Made by a program: the position numbers and the translations under genes. A stretch of 64,000 nucleotides of DNA from Spirochaetota bacterium (GTDB taxonomy: Bacteria; Spirochaetota; UBA4802; JAFGJZ01), in NCBI GenBank assembly GCA_016934935.1, contig JAFGRW010000079.1:1-64000 (forward strand), given 5' to 3'. Shown here piece by piece: positions 1-8,756 of this stretch (the stretch's first letter is position 1; every line of letters begins with the position of its first letter). Under the pieces are notes generated by a model that saw nothing but the letters and a program-made list of their open reading frames with translations, did not search any database and was not told the DNA's origin.

Positions 1-1
1 C

Positions 2-313
2 ATACCGGCGCGTCCGGGTACTGTCTCTATTGTATATGCAAGCGACACCGCGCCGTAATTATTTATCTGCGGCGGACGCACAAAGGCGGCTCCGGCGAAA
101 GGATCGGGGCTGGCCGATGTCTCGCCGTCTTTTGACGACCGGTTTGTCGATGCCGAAAAGGCGTCTGTTCCTGACGGAGCGCCCACCGCGTCTGCCGACG
201 AACCCGGCGACGGATATGTCCCCTCTTCTGCCGCCCTGGAAGACCCCCCTCCTCCACCGCTGCATGACGTAATCAGCATTGCTGAAAGTATCAGTGATGC
301 GGTAATCCGGTAA
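2..313 (+). other. G+C-rich broken reading frame at window edge (possible pseudogene or 3' end of a gene)
   Basis: One forward frame is open from base 2 to a TAA at 56-58. The same frame then stays open to a TAA at 311-313. The predicted residues are rich in Ala, Asp, Pro and Gly, include a run of five prolines near the end, and use natural-looking codons. The other five frames give Arg-rich shadow proteins. G+C is clearly higher than in the rest of the window. It may be the end of a gene followed by a remnant, or one gene interrupted by a stop. I recognise no family, and the upstream part lies outside the window. Confidence 0.25.
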
Positions 314-578
314 AACATAGCCCCACCTCCCGTCTTTGTAACGACGCAGGTGATTGCCGTGTGTTATTATCTTTACCGTGTGTTTTATTTTTTCACAGCA
401 TCGCTTGCTTTCTAATACTGTTTTTTTTAGATTTTGTTAAAAATTTTTTTTTATTTTATTCTAAATTTTCCTGATAGATATCGGGTAAATTCTGGAAAAT
501 CAGATTTCAAAAAAAAATTCGCCCTTTTTTCTCTAGAATCAGTTGTATATATCAAGTACCTTTGCACTGGAGAAAAAT
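314..578. other. A+T-rich intergenic region
   Basis: Poly-A and poly-T tracts lie between the G+C-rich frame and the first clear gene. The only structured item I see is the repeat copy at 471-488. No credible coding frame is visible. Confidence 0.5.
471..488 (-). repeat. 18-bp inverted repeat copy, left (contains the dispersed 12-mer)
   Basis: Reads ctgatagatatcgggtaa, the exact reverse complement of 4097-4114. It contains the 12-mer CGATATCTATCA on the minus strand at 472-483. It is intergenic. Confidence 0.7.
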
Positions 579-1073
579 ATGATTGAAACAACAATCACCA
601 TGAAAACGGAAAAATTTGATAAACTTGATAAATATTGTAAAGATCTCAAAATCTCAAAATCAAAATTTCTTATTCTTTGTATGAACAAATACATCCCAAA
701 GTTAAAAAAAACTTTATATAGGCATGCTACATTAAAATATCAATCCAGATCTTCTAACTGGAAAATTGTACATGTTTTTATTCATGAAGCCACACATGCA
801 AAATATACAAATGTAGACCGTCTTCACAATATTACCCTTTCCCATATGATTGCTAAAGCCTTTGATGTGTATTGCGAGATAATTTACGATGAATTATTAC
901 ACGAATGCGATGTTAAACCTTTGAATAAAATATATTATGACTATTTTTCTGCATTTAATGGATATCTTGACGGACACAAAACTTTTACTTACATATGGGG
1001 GAAATCTAATTGCCCGGATACAACTACAATATGTCAGATATCAAATGATAAAAGATTGATTCTCAGGTGTTAG
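579..1073 (+). CDS. Hypothetical protein with ribbon-helix-helix-like N-terminus
   Basis: A protein of 164 residues from ATG 579, chosen because GGAG lies 7 bases upstream; an in-frame ATG at 543 has no such site. Residues 1-40 look like a ribbon-helix-helix DNA-binding unit: a short strand (ETTITMKT), helix (FDKLDKYCKDL), turn, second helix (SKSKFLILCMNKYI). The rest is a basic, helical extension I do not recognise. The layout recalls the DUF1564-type proteins of leptospires, but this is only an impression. Coding sequence is very A+T-rich. It stands alone ahead of a TraB family gene and could be a small transcription regulator. The function is inferred from fold pattern only. Confidence 0.55.
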   Translation: MIETTITMKTEKFDKLDKYCKDLKISKSKFLILCMNKYIPKLKKTLYRHATLKYQSRSSNWKIVHVFIHEATHAKYTNVDRLHNITLSHMIAKAFDVYCEIIYDELLHECDVKPLNKIYYDYFSAFNGYLDGHKTFTYIWGKSNCPDTTTICQISNDKRLILRC

Positions 1074-1156
1074 AATAAAAATTTGAATTTTTATACTTGT
1101 CAAAACTACCATTACCTAACCAATTGATACTCATAAACATTATTTGCGAGAAAATC

Positions 1157-2347
1157 ATGAATTCCCCAAAAATTGAAGAAATTGAACAAAACGTTCATCA
1201 TATATTATTTGATGAAAACAAAGAATTATATCTTATAGGCACTGCTCACGTATCCCAAAACTCTGTTGATCTTGTTGAAAGAATTATTACCGTTAAAGAT
1301 CCTGACACAGTTGCTATAGAACTGGATAAAAAACGTTATTCTGCTATAACTGAAAAAAGTCGTTACGAAAACATAGATTTAATCCAAATGATAAAAAATC
1401 GAGAGCTTTTTTTCTTCATTGGTCAATTTATTCTTTCCATGTATCAAAAAAAAATATCCGAAAAAACAGGAACAAAACCAGGACAGGAATTTCTTAAAGC
1501 GATTGAATTGTCCGACAAACTTGACAAAAAGCTTGTTCTTGCTGATAGAGAACTCGGAACAACTCTAAAGCGAGCTTGGAGATTAACGCCATTTAAACAC
1601 AAAATGAAACTATTTGGATCTTTACTTTTTTCTTCTGATGACAAAATTGAAGAGAACGATATTGAAGAACTTAAGAAGTCTAATGCTCTGGATGAGATGA
1701 TCAGTATGTTTGCGAATCATCTTCCAGACGCCAAACGAGTCTTAATAGACGAACGTGACGCTTTTTTATCTTTTGAAATACTAAACAACCTTGGTAAAAC
1801 AACTGTTGCAGTTGTTGGAGCGGGCCATGTTCCTGGAATATTAAAAACTTTGACTGCACCAGTATCAAAAAAACAGAGAACCGAAATAGATATTATCCCA
1901 GCTGGAGGAATAATATCGAAAATAACACCATGGATAATTCCTGCTATAATTTTAACTGTTTTTACCTTGGGATTTATCTTTGGCAAAAGAGACATTGCTT
2001 ATGAGTTTGCCCTTTTCTGGGTTTTAGCCAACGGCGTTTTAACTGCTATAGGTTGTCTTCTTGCTTTAGCTCATCCATTAACGATAATTGCCGGCTTTAT
2101 TGCCGCACCGATTACCAGCCTTAATCCAACTATTGGAGCAGGATTCGTTACCGCCTTTGTTCAAACCCTGCTTGTAAAGCCAAGGGTAAAAGACTTCGAA
2201 CAAATTCAAAACGGTTCATTAAAAATAGCTAATTGGTGGAAAAACCGGTTAACCAAAATATTTCTGGTTTTTATATTATCATCAATTGGATCTTCAATTG
2301 GAACATTTGTAGCAGCGCCCTACCTAGTAAAATTCTTCAATGGATAA
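1157..2347 (+). CDS. TraB/PrgY family membrane protein
   Basis: About 396 residues from ATG 1157; the frame stays open to a TTG at 1097, but the conserved region begins after the ATG. Family hallmarks are visible: GTAHVS near the N-terminus, ADRELGTTLKRAW in the middle, a DERD motif, and VVGAGHVPGI before the membrane part. The C-terminal third has several hydrophobic segments. In the wider TraB/Tiki superfamily the conserved His and Glu/Asp residues form a putative metal-binding proteolytic site. PrgY limits pheromone activity in enterococci, but most bacterial members have no assigned role. The stop overlaps the start of tcdA by 8 bases, suggesting co-translation. Confidence 0.85.
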   Translation: MNSPKIEEIEQNVHHILFDENKELYLIGTAHVSQNSVDLVERIITVKDPDTVAIELDKKRYSAITEKSRYENIDLIQMIKNRELFFFIGQFILSMYQKKISEKTGTKPGQEFLKAIELSDKLDKKLVLADRELGTTLKRAWRLTPFKHKMKLFGSLLFSSDDKIEENDIEELKKSNALDEMISMFANHLPDAKRVLIDERDAFLSFEILNNLGKTTVAVVGAGHVPGILKTLTAPVSKKQRTEIDIIPAGGIISKITPWIIPAIILTVFTLGFIFGKRDIAYEFALFWVLANGVLTAIGCLLALAHPLTIIAGFIAAPITSLNPTIGAGFVTAFVQTLLVKPRVKDFEQIQNGSLKIANWWKNRLTKIFLVFILSSIGSSIGTFVAAPYLVKFFNG

Positions 2348-3056
2348 TCTAGTTTTTTCAGATCGAAGTGAGCGTCTTCTTGGTAAAGATGCCATAGAAG
2401 TACTAAGCAATTCCACAATAGCTATTTTTGGTTTAGGTGGAGTTGGTTCATTTGCTACTGAAGCAGTTGTGCGTCTTGGCGTAGGTACTATTATTATAAC
2501 CGATTTTGATGTTGTTGATATAACCAACGTAAACAGGCAGCTTTATGCCCTTCACTCCACGATTGGCAAAAAAAAAACAGATATAGCTTACGATCGAGTT
2601 CGTGATATTAACCCGAAGTGCAATATTCATAAACATACCGTTTTTGTATCAGACCAAAATATTAATCTATACGATATCTATCAAATAGATTGCGTGATTG
2701 ACTGTATTGATTCAATCGAATCTAAAATTTCGTTAATTGAGTACATGAACAAAAGAGGTATTCCCGTTATTACATCAATGGGTGCAGCGAATAAAACAGA
2801 TCCATCCGCTATAAAAACTGCGGATATACACAAAACTCACCAATGCCCATTGGCAAAAAAAGTTAGAAAGGGGTTACGAGAAAGAAATGTAATGAATAAT
2901 GTTACGGCTATTTACAGCACGGAAGCCCCGATTAAACCGTCAACTCCTGGACCACTTGGTTCAATTGCAACTATTCCATCAATTTTCGGATTATACTGCG
3001 CATCTTCTGCTTTAAAGATATTGACTTCCCATATACTACCCGATATCTATCATTAA
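2340..3056 (+). CDS. tcdA: tRNA threonylcarbamoyladenosine dehydratase (ThiF/E1-like)
   Basis: A 238-residue E1-like protein. TcdA (CsdL) uses ATP to cyclise t6A37 of ANN-decoding tRNAs to ct6A. Visible features are the N-terminal RSERLLG segment, the nucleotide-binding GLGGVGSFATEA, the DFDVVDITNVNRQ segment with the Asn-Arg pair of E1 enzymes, a VIDCID segment, and the PLAKKVRKGLR segment typical of TcdA rather than ThiF or MoeB. No zinc-binding CxxC pairs are seen, also as in TcdA. It overlaps the TraB gene by 8 bases. Its stop codon overlaps that of the convergent epimerase gene, and the last codons lie within one copy of the dispersed 16-mer. Confidence 0.88.
   Translation: MDNLVFSDRSERLLGKDAIEVLSNSTIAIFGLGGVGSFATEAVVRLGVGTIIITDFDVVDITNVNRQLYALHSTIGKKKTDIAYDRVRDINPKCNIHKHTVFVSDQNINLYDIYQIDCVIDCIDSIESKISLIEYMNKRGIPVITSMGAANKTDPSAIKTADIHKTHQCPLAKKVRKGLRERNVMNNVTAIYSTEAPIKPSTPGPLGSIATIPSIFGLYCASSALKILTSHILPDIYH
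2672..2683 (+). repeat. Dispersed 12-mer CGATATCTATCA
   Basis: An exact copy inside tcdA, read there as Asp-Ile-Tyr-Gln. One of seven exact copies in the window. Confidence 0.6.
3037..3052 (+). repeat. Dispersed repeat, 16-bp version
   Basis: TACCCGATATCTATCA, identical over 16 bp to the intergenic copies at 471-488 and 4097-4114. Here it encodes the last residues of TcdA (Leu-Pro-Asp-Ile-Tyr-His). Confidence 0.65.
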
Positions 3057-4060
3057 TAATAATAGTTCTTGTACCAATTAACGAATTTTTTAATACCATC
3101 ATTCAGTGAAGTAGAAGGTGCAAAACCTGTAGCCGATTGAAGATCAGAAATATCCGCATAAGTACGAGGTACATCACCTTTTTGCATAGGCAAGAAATTT
3201 TTTACTGCTTTTTTACCAACATGAATTTCTATAGTTTCAATAAATTCATTTAAAGAAATCGGACTGTTATTACCAATATTATATATTCGATAAGGTGCCC
3301 TAGTTTCCACCGGATCCGGTGAAGTATTATCCCAATTATCATTTGAAACAGGTACAACATCAATTAAACGGCAAATTCCCTCAATTATATCATCGATATA
3401 TGTAAAATCACGATACATATCCCCATTATTATATACATCAATCGGAGTACCTTCAATAATTGCCTTGGTAAATTTATAATAAGCCATATCAGGTCGCCCC
3501 ATCGGTCCATAAACAGTAAAGAAACGAAGCCCACTTACAGGTATATCATAAAGGTCAGAATAAGAATGAGCCAAAAGTTCATTGCTTTTCTTTGTTGCCG
3601 CATAAAGCGACACAGGATGATCGACATTGTCATGTTCAGAGAATGGAACCTTTCCATTGATTCCATATACCGACGATGATGACGCAAAAATTAGATGTTT
3701 AATATTATAATGCCTGCACATCTCAAGTATAACTGTAAATCCTTCAAGATTACTTTTTATATAAGTCATAGGGTTTTCAATAGAATAACGCACTCCTGCC
3801 TGAGCCGCACAGTTAATTACAATTTCTGGCTTTTCTGAAGAAAAAATAGAATTCATGATCTTGTAATCAGAAATATCTGCCTGATAAAAATTATAATGAA
3901 TATTCTGCATTAAAATGGAATTTCGAAATTCTTTTAAATTAACATCATAATAATCATTCATATTATCTATGCCAACAATCTCATGGCCATACTCAATAAG
4001 TTGTTTTACAAGATAATATCCAATAAATCCCGCAGAACCAGTAACAACAATTTTCATCAT
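3053..4060 (-). CDS. NAD-dependent epimerase, UDP-glucuronate 4-epimerase-like
   Basis: A 335-residue extended short-chain dehydrogenase. The N-terminal GSAGFIGYYLV is the NAD-binding glycine motif. SSSSVYG and YAATKKSNE supply the catalytic Ser, Tyr and Lys. The segments AQAGVRYSIENP, FFTVYGPMGRPDMA and GDMYRDFTYIDD are characteristic of UDP-glucuronate 4-epimerases of the LspL/CapI type, which make UDP-galacturonate for surface polysaccharide. UDP-glucose 4-epimerase activity cannot be excluded. No other polysaccharide genes are adjacent, so the pathway is not shown. It converges on tcdA with overlapping stops. Confidence 0.8.
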   Translation of the reverse strand: MMKIVVTGSAGFIGYYLVKQLIEYGHEIVGIDNMNDYYDVNLKEFRNSILMQNIHYNFYQADISDYKIMNSIFSSEKPEIVINCAAQAGVRYSIENPMTYIKSNLEGFTVILEMCRHYNIKHLIFASSSSVYGINGKVPFSEHDNVDHPVSLYAATKKSNELLAHSYSDLYDIPVSGLRFFTVYGPMGRPDMAYYKFTKAIIEGTPIDVYNNGDMYRDFTYIDDIIEGICRLIDVVPVSNDNWDNTSPDPVETRAPYRIYNIGNNSPISLNEFIETIEIHVGKKAVKNFLPMQKGDVPRTYADISDLQSATGFAPSTSLNDGIKKFVNWYKNYYY

Positions 4061-4096
4061 TAAACCGCCAGAACAAAGGTATTCAAAATCAGCATC

Positions 4097-4114
4097 TTAC
4101 CCGATATCTATCAG
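4097..4114 (+). repeat. 18-bp inverted repeat copy, right (contains the dispersed 12-mer)
   Basis: Reads ttacccgatatctatcag, a perfect inverted partner of 471-488. It lies upstream of the epimerase gene start. The 12-mer is at 4102-4113. Confidence 0.7.
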
Positions 4115-4216
4115 AAAATAAACATCCGATAATGCATTCAACTGTATTTTAAACGATAAAAATTACCGGTTATTGTAAAGAAAAAAATAAACCGAAGGAA
4201 AGAACAATAAGAAGAA

Positions 4217-4248
4217 GAAAAAAGCGGCAGAATCCACTCATGCCGCTT
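4217..4248 (-). terminator. Rho-independent terminator of the minus-strand gene at 4264-4974
   Basis: The stem AAGCGGCA (4222-4229) pairs with TGCCGCTT (4241-4248). The A tract at 4217-4223 becomes a U tract in the minus-strand transcript. Confidence 0.75.
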
Positions 4249-4263
4249 GGAAGGAGACAAATT

Positions 4264-4974
4264 TTATATATCGACACCATCTTTAAGAAAATCTGTCATA
4301 ATTGAATCCGTATCTTTGCGCCCTTTAACATAAGTCTCAGCTATCGAAAGAATAGAATAGTAAAAATATGTCAAATTCGGCACGTAAAATTCCCGTTTTA
4401 TGGTATTTGCAACCGGATGTGCAGCAGTATTGTTAATATCGCCCAACTTTCGATCTTTAACAATCTCTTCACCATTAACAATATGAGTCATAACTATATC
4501 GTCTGCGCCTTCAGATGTTGGAGACGAATCAACAATGATTATTTTTTCAGAACTGTTTTTAGAAAAATTTCTTTCTGAAACCTCTGTTTCAATCTTCGAA
4601 ACTCCACCACCACCAGTATATATCTTCATGCTCTTGATCTTTATACCAATAACATCACCATAACGTTCACTTTTTATAAGCGAATGTTTTTGCATATATA
4701 TAAACTCTTTTGTCATATCATATTCCATTCGAAATGGAAGAAGCTGCACGCCTTCGGCCTCTGTGAGTTTATATTTTTTTATTACTTCTGAAATCTTATT
4801 GGAAAAGAGGGCTATCTCCTTATCCAGAGACTGCGAATCTTTTTTAATATTTTCATTTAGCGCAGCTTCTTCTTCAGCTTTTGTTTTTGTTTGAGCATTA
4901 ATAACTGTAAACACCGCAAAAAGAGCTGCTGACAATATAATCGCCATAATCACGGATCTTTTGAAAACCTTCAT
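4264..4974 (-). CDS. Secreted hypothetical protein
   Basis: 236 residues from ATG 4974, which is preceded by GGAGGAAATA on the minus strand; the in-frame ATG 24 bases upstream lacks a site. The N-terminus is a signal peptide (basic MKVFKRS, hydrophobic core, cleavage around VINAQ). A charged helical stretch follows at about residues 30-75, then mixed strand and helix without known motifs. A glycine run (TGGGGV) lies near the middle. It stands alone between a terminator and a divergent intergenic region of about 220 bases. A periplasmic or outer-surface role is likely; function unknown. Confidence 0.6.
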   Translation of the reverse strand: MKVFKRSVIMAIILSAALFAVFTVINAQTKTKAEEEAALNENIKKDSQSLDKEIALFSNKISEVIKKYKLTEAEGVQLLPFRMEYDMTKEFIYMQKHSLIKSERYGDVIGIKIKSMKIYTGGGGVSKIETEVSERNFSKNSSEKIIIVDSSPTSEGADDIVMTHIVNGEEIVKDRKLGDINNTAAHPVANTIKREFYVPNLTYFYYSILSIAETYVKGRKDTDSIMTDFLKDGVDI

Positions 4975-5196
4975 TATTTCCTCCAAAATACTGTACATAT
5001 TCTTATAATACCTGTATCAGTTTTTTATTATTCACAATTTACAAAATAAATCATAAAACAATCATTTTAACTATTTTAATAACATATTTTATTGCATAAT
5101 TAAAGCTAATATTTCATAATAGACATAAAATTGTCCGGATACAACATACTTTAATTATGTATCGGAATATAAAAGCAGAATAATTAACCGATTTTT

Positions 5197-6132
5197 ATGA
5201 AGAAAATACTAATTGTTGACCCAACTGACTATGTAAATGATCTTCAGGCAATGATCCATGACACCGAGATCGATTGCTGCTCAACTGCATTCGATGCAAT
5301 AAGCAATCTGAATATGAAAGCTTATGACCTGGTAATATCCGAAGTTGATCTTCCTGGCGATAATTCCTTTGAATTTTACTATTATCTTGATAAAAATCTT
5401 CCATACATGCCAGTTATAATGACAACAAACCGGGATATCGATAGCTACTTTGACGAAATTTTTAAAAACGGTATAGGAAATGTTCTTTATAAGCCCATAA
5501 ATAGGCAAGAACTAACGGGTCTAATATCAAAACTTCTTCGGGAAGCCCCCATTTTTGGACTAAAGAACTATCTTCCCGACATTGTTGAGCACAAAAGAAT
5601 TCGTATCGTCTCCTCTACACAGATCAACGCCGCTATATCCAAAATTACATCTTACATACAAAAGTGGAACTTTGAAATTGAAAATATGATGATGATGAAT
5701 CTCATTTTGAATGAAATTATAATTAATGCGGTTTACCATGCTCACGACTTTACCAAAGAAAAACTGGCACGAAAAAAAATCACCCTACCCGAAGACAAAT
5801 ACGTAGATATATTTTTTGCGCATAATGGTCGTGAATATGCTATTTGTGTTCGTGATTATATGGGAACTCTCTCTTCAAAAAGAATTCTTGAAAGCATAAA
5901 TTCCGTTATTGAACAGCGAAAAACAATTGAACGCGCAATGCAGGAAGGAAACCTTGATAACTTTGACCTTGCTGAATCAGGTCGCGGAATTGAACTAGTA
6001 CGTAAACTGGCGAAAGAGTACTACTTTATTATTCAAAAAGGCTTAAGAACAGAGACTATTCTGAAATTTGACAGCATTCACACCTTTGAATCCAATCCAA
6101 TAACTTCACTAAAAATAATCGAGCGCCAATAA
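5197..6132 (+). CDS. Atypical response-regulator receiver fused to a GHKL (RsbW-like) ATPase
   Basis: 311 residues. Residues 1-110 are a CheY-like receiver: the acidic D8 and the conserved lysine K99 (LYKP) are present, but the aspartate that normally accepts phosphate is Glu49 in the segment SEVDLPG. Residues about 140-290 are a histidine-kinase-like ATPase with an N box (NEIIINA, 172-178), a G1 box (RDYMG, D220) and a G2 box (SGRGI, 261-265). The layout matches anti-sigma-factor kinases. No sigma factor is adjacent; a STAS protein (51558-51911) and two PP2C phosphatases lie elsewhere in the window. A Glu at the acceptor site may lock the receiver in one state. A partner-switching role is inferred. 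Confidence 0.75.
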   Translation: MKKILIVDPTDYVNDLQAMIHDTEIDCCSTAFDAISNLNMKAYDLVISEVDLPGDNSFEFYYYLDKNLPYMPVIMTTNRDIDSYFDEIFKNGIGNVLYKPINRQELTGLISKLLREAPIFGLKNYLPDIVEHKRIRIVSSTQINAAISKITSYIQKWNFEIENMMMMNLILNEIIINAVYHAHDFTKEKLARKKITLPEDKYVDIFFAHNGREYAICVRDYMGTLSSKRILESINSVIEQRKTIERAMQEGNLDNFDLAESGRGIELVRKLAKEYYFIIQKGLRTETILKFDSIHTFESNPITSLKIIERQ

Positions 6133-6133
6133 T

Positions 6134-6158
6134 AAAAGAGACCAAAATGGTCTCTTTT
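6134..6158. terminator. Bidirectional terminator between the receiver/ATPase gene and ftsZ
   Basis: AAAAGAGACC (6134-6143) and GGTCTCTTTT (6149-6158) form a 10-bp stem with a 5-base loop. A and T ends serve the two convergent transcripts. Confidence 0.75.
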
Positions 6159-6190
6159 ATGCGTCCAAGCAGGAGGTGCAGGAAAAATAA

Positions 6191-7363
6191 TCAGGAATTT
6201 CTTCCCCTTCTTAAAAAAGCGGGTACGTTTATATCTTCAACAGGCATTTCGTATATACGTTTTGTATTATTGTTATATACCTTGTTGAGATATTCATAAT
6301 TAACCGCACGATCAGCGCCCGAAACCTTGCGCTCTTCAAGCTCAGTACCAAAAGCTCCCTGAACAAGATTCATGCTCTTTTCACTCTCAAACATTCCCTT
6401 TTGATGCTCATTCTTCTGTTTTAATGCATTCTTTTTCTTATCAAAACCTGTTGCAATTACCGTAACCCTGACTCTCTCATCAAGAGCAGGATCAATTGTT
6501 GTTCCAAATATAATATTAGCGTTTGCATCTACTTGGCTTGTAATAAGTTCCGTTACCTCGGTAGCCTCATGCAATGATAAATCCGTACCACCGGCAATAT
6601 TAATCAATACTGCTTTTGCACCTTCTATGCTGGTCTCTTCAAGAAGAGGACTATTGATAGCCATTCTGGTAGCATCAATGGATTTATTCTCACCATGACC
6701 AATTCCAACACCCATCAAAGCATCACCGGTCTCCCTCATAACCGTACGGACATCAGCAAAATCCACATTAACCAAACCGGTAACCTGAATAATATCCGCA
6801 AGCCCCTGAACTCCCTGGCGAAGTATATCATCAGCTAATTTAAAAGCTTCATCAATTGGTGTTTTTTTATCGATTATTTTCAAAAGCAGGTCGTTAGGTA
6901 TTGTTATCGTTGTGTCAACTTTATCACGCAAATTGCGCATACCCTCTTCTGCCCGCTCCATGCGACGACGGCCTTCAACTTTAAACGGTTTTGTCACTAC
7001 CGCTACTACCAGAGCGCCCAACTCTTTGGCAATTTCGGCAATAATCGGAGCAGCTCCCGTTCCTGTTCCGCCCCCCATCCCAGCGGTTACAAAAACCATA
7101 TCTGCGCCTTTTAAAAGTTTCTGAATCTTGTCCCGATCCTCATTTGCAGCCTCGCGACCTTTCTCGGGATCAGCTCCAGCCCCAAGTCCGCGAGTTAGCT
7201 TATTTCCAATCTGAACCTGGTTTATCGCCAGAGACGCGGATAGTTGCTGCGCATCCGTATTAACAACAATAAACTCCACACCTTCCATGCCCGTAGAAAT
7301 CATTCTGTTTACTGCGTTAGTTCCGGCTCCCCCGACTCCAACAACCTTGATGACTGTGTTCAT
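6191..7363 (-). CDS. ftsZ: Cell division protein FtsZ
   Basis: Tubulin-like GTPase that forms the division ring. It has 390 residues from ATG 7363, preceded by AGGA and followed directly by conserved sequence ([17 protein letters not shown]); a longer frame begins at 7390. The tubulin signature GGGTGTG is present, and so is the T7-loop-like [11 protein letters not shown] with catalytic acidic residues. The C-terminus ends in the conserved membrane-anchor-binding peptide (VPAFLRR). It is the last gene of the dcw operon, separated from ftsA by about 150 bases that contain a likely own promoter, and is followed by a terminator. Confidence 0.97.
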   Translation of the reverse strand: MNTVIKVVGVGGAGTNAVNRMISTGMEGVEFIVVNTDAQQLSASLAINQVQIGNKLTRGLGAGADPEKGREAANEDRDKIQKLLKGADMVFVTAGMGGGTGTGAAPIIAEIAKELGALVVAVVTKPFKVEGRRRMERAEEGMRNLRDKVDTTITIPNDLLLKIIDKKTPIDEAFKLADDILRQGVQGLADIIQVTGLVNVDFADVRTVMRETGDALMGVGIGHGENKSIDATRMAINSPLLEETSIEGAKAVLINIAGGTDLSLHEATEVTELITSQVDANANIIFGTTIDPALDERVRVTVIATGFDKKKNALKQKNEHQKGMFESEKSMNLVQGAFGTELEERKVSGADRAVNYEYLNKVYNNNTKRIYEMPVEDINVPAFLRRGRNS

Positions 7364-7415
7364 CGTCCTGTCTTCCTGCATCTTTAACATACGCCCCCCA
7401 TTAATGTAACTATTC

Positions 7416-7444
7416 TATATATTATGTCTCATTATGTCATCCAA
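7416..7444 (-). promoter_or_regulatory. Possible sigma-70-type promoter for ftsZ
   Basis: On the minus strand TTGGAT (7439-7444) is followed after exactly 17 bases by TATATA (7416-7421), within the ftsA-ftsZ gap. It would give ftsZ expression independent of the rest of the operon. Sequence match only. Confidence 0.4.
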
Positions 7445-7514
7445 AAAACGTATTTGTATTAATAAAATTGTAACTTTTTTTTAGAATAACATGCTATTTT
7501 AATTAATCCCATAC

Positions 7515-8741
7515 TTAAAGATAGTCCTGAAACCATTTTTTCATCTTCATTTTTAATCCACCACTCTGCTTTTTGGTTCCCCCCTTTGCCTCTCTATATT
7601 GACGAGTCTTTATACCATATTTTACAAGTCCAACTGCATTAGCATACTGCGGTGAAGACACAATATCTTTCATTCCGGTAATATTTTTTGCTCGTCCAAT
7701 GCGAACAGGCAATCTAAAAACACGTTCAGCACACTCAACAGTACCCTCCAGCATGGCACCACCACCCGTCAAGACTACACCAGCAGCCAAAAAATCTTTC
7801 TTGCCGCTAACAAGAAGTTCCCGTTCAATCATCTCCATGATTTCGAACATGCGTGGCTCAATTATCCGAGCAAGCTCCATTCTCATAATTCTACGAGGAG
7901 CACGATCTCCAACAGACGGAACTTCCACCGTCTCGGATGCATCAACAAACGATACCAAAGAAAGACCATGTTTTTTTTTGATCATCTCTGCAGATTCAGC
8001 CGGTGTTGACAATCCAATCGATATATCATTTGTCACATGACGCCCCCCTACAGGTAATACCGAAGTATATGCGACACCACCATCACTAAATACAGCAATA
8101 TCGGTTGTTCCGCCACCTATATCTACAACTGCAACACCAAGCTCCATCTCCTCTGCCGATAATACCGCCTCAGCAGCGGCCAAAGGAGAAAACACAATAT
8201 CCTGGCAATGTATGCCGGATGCATTTACACTCTTAGTAAGATTTATTATTGCCGAACGCGATCCTGTAACTATATGAACCTCCGCCTCAAGTCGAACTCC
8301 AGTCATGCCTATCGGATCTTTAATTCCACGCTGATCATCTACTGCAAATTCACGTGAAAGAACATGCATTATTTCCCTATCCGCGGGTATTACTATAGCC
8401 TGAGCCGCTTGTATTACGCGACGTATCTCCCCTGCCGAAATTGATCGATTACGTCCGGATACAGCAACAACACCCGGAGAATTTTCGCCTTTTATGTGAC
8501 TGCCGGTTATAGCGACATAGCAAGCTGCTATTTCACAACCAGCCATCAACTCCGCATCCTCAATAGCCTTCGCAATAGCGGCCTGTGTGTTATCAATATT
8601 AATAATAACACCATTTTTCAATCCCCGAGAGGGAGCAACTCCCACTCCGGCTATTTCAACAAGACCGTTTTCATTTAAGAAACCTATTACCGCGCATGTC
8701 TTTGTTGAACCGATATCAAGACCGACTACTACATCTTCCAT
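7515..8741 (-). CDS. ftsA: Cell division protein FtsA
   Basis: Actin-like ATPase that tethers FtsZ filaments to the membrane. 408 residues, normal length. Visible features are the phosphate-1 motif (GLDIGSTKTCAVIG) at the N-terminus, the phosphate-2 motif (VDIGGGTTDIAVF), and an adenosine motif (LTGGGAML). The C-terminal tail (MKMKKWFQDYL) looks like the amphipathic membrane-binding helix. The start lies 15 bases after the ftsQ stop. Confidence 0.96.
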   Translation of the reverse strand: MEDVVVGLDIGSTKTCAVIGFLNENGLVEIAGVGVAPSRGLKNGVIINIDNTQAAIAKAIEDAELMAGCEIAACYVAITGSHIKGENSPGVVAVSGRNRSISAGEIRRVIQAAQAIVIPADREIMHVLSREFAVDDQRGIKDPIGMTGVRLEAEVHIVTGSRSAIINLTKSVNASGIHCQDIVFSPLAAAEAVLSAEEMELGVAVVDIGGGTTDIAVFSDGGVAYTSVLPVGGRHVTNDISIGLSTPAESAEMIKKKHGLSLVSFVDASETVEVPSVGDRAPRRIMRMELARIIEPRMFEIMEMIERELLVSGKKDFLAAGVVLTGGGAMLEGTVECAERVFRLPVRIGRAKNITGMKDIVSSPQYANAVGLVKYGIKTRQYREAKGGTKKQSGGLKMKMKKWFQDYL

Positions 8742-8756
8742 ATAAACCCCGATAAT

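Noticed and set aside
30-272. Forward and reverse Arg-rich frames at the window start
   Set aside because: Their Arg and Pro content comes from G+C-rich DNA read out of frame; another forward frame has more natural codon use.
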